DNA from: Aliishimia sp963721175
GTDB taxonomy: Bacteria > Pseudomonadota > Alphaproteobacteria > Rhodobacterales > Rhodobacteraceae
Direction: 5' to 3'
DNA length: 64,000 nucleotides
Assembly: GCA_963721175.1 (NCBI GenBank)
Contig: CAVRIG010000008.1
Location: forward strand, 248,001 to 312,000
A program made the translations under genes and the position numbers. Each line of letters opens with the position of its first letter. Positions within the stretch are counted from its first letter, which is position 1. Positions 63,640 through 64,000 of this stretch are shown here, piece after piece. Below the pieces are notes generated by a model. It worked only from the letters and a program-made list of their open reading frames with translations. It did not search any database and was not told the DNA's origin.

Positions 63640-64000
63640 ATGTCTCGAATTGGGAAAAGACCGGTCGAGCTGCCCAGCGGTGTGACCGCGACGCTTTCCG
63701 GCCAGAAGATCGAAGTCAAGGGCCCGAAGGGCGTGCGCAGTTTTGCGGCGACGGACGATGTGACCCTGACGGTCGAAGACAACCAGGTGCGCGTCACGCC
63801 GCGGGGCAAGTCCAAGCGTGCGCTTCAGCAATGGGGCATGTCGCGAACTCAGGTCCAGAACTGCGTAACCGGCGTGACCGAAGGCTTCAAGAAGGAGCTT
63901 GAGATCCAGGGCGTGGGCTACCGGGCGCAGATGCAGGGCAATGTCCTGAGGCTGAACCTCGGTCTCAGCCATGACGTGGATTTCCGCGCGCCCGAAGGCG
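63640..64000 (+). CDS. rplF: 50S ribosomal protein L6 (partial, runs off the window)
   Basis: The first 120 codons of L6, which binds 23S rRNA near the factor-binding site. Marks are SRIGKRPVELPSGVTATLSG, KIEVKGPKGVRSFAATDDVT and GVTEGFKKELEIQGVGYRAQ. GGGAGAGAAGC precedes the ATG at 63640. The 3' end lies beyond 64000. Confidence 0.97.
   Translation, partial: MSRIGKRPVELPSGVTATLSGQKIEVKGPKGVRSFAATDDVTLTVEDNQVRVTPRGKSKRALQQWGMSRTQVQNCVTGVTEGFKKELEIQGVGYRAQMQGNVLRLNLGLSHDVDFRAPEG

Overview
The window is chromosomal DNA of a high-GC alphaproteobacterium, most probably a member of the Rhodobacterales (Roseobacter/Rhodobacter group). The evidence is the gene order pckA | chvI-chvG-hprK-rapZ-EIIA-ptsH, the short kinase-only HprK, the tuf-tRNA-Trp-secE-nusG-rplKA-rplJL-rpoBC-rpsLG-fusA-tuf-S10 superoperon, a (2S)-methylsuccinyl-CoA dehydrogenase of the ethylmalonyl-CoA pathway, and several small families common in this order (DUF1491, DUF2062, DUF6473, HIG1-like twin-TM protein).

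Layout. 1-7.5 kb: tightly overlapping forward housekeeping genes (end of a Rel/Spo ppGpp enzyme, DUF2062, pdxJ, membrane alpha/beta hydrolase, acpS, lepB, rnc, era, DUF1491, recO). 7.5-13.7 kb: mixed-strand accessory part with a TetR regulator, a LysE exporter, mcd, a TSUP permease, an XRE regulator, and a LysR-like regulator followed by a GNAT-like protein. 13.8-21.2 kb: pckA divergent from the ChvI/ChvG two-component system, the HprK-RapZ-EIIA-HPr regulatory phosphotransferase set and a PlsC-like acyltransferase. 21.3-28.8 kb: a secreted serine beta-lactamase-like protein, 3-hydroxybutyryl-CoA dehydrogenase, a DUF6473 gene, etfBA, a cobalamin adenosyltransferase with a HIG1-like partner, an SDR and an SH3-domain membrane protein. 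29-32 kb: parC and a lipoprotein. 32.1-64 kb: the translation/transcription superoperon. It is interrupted by a hydratase plus CoA-transferase pair between tuf and tRNA-Trp, by a DUF1801 gene after nusG, by a DMT permease after rpoC, and by two antisense genes between rplP and rpmC.

Several genes fit one metabolic theme. Mcd passes electrons to EtfAB, the cobalamin adenosyltransferase would supply coenzyme B12 to acyl-CoA mutases, and 3-hydroxybutyryl-CoA dehydrogenase and the Meh/CoA-transferase pair act on C4/C5 CoA thioesters. A similar TTGC-N3-GCAA dyad lies upstream of both mcd and the Meh pair.

Six genes (EIIA, DUF6473, HIG1-like, parC, CoA-transferase, second tuf) are broken by single-base indels. 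I place these in or next to short base runs, mostly G or C. Because parC is essential, sequencing or assembly error is the most economical explanation, and these genes should be read as probably intact in the organism. The most interesting biological leads are the LysR-like/GNAT-like locus with a visible T-N11-A operator, and a 2-oxoglutarate oxygenase gene placed next to rplP (ribosomal protein L16).
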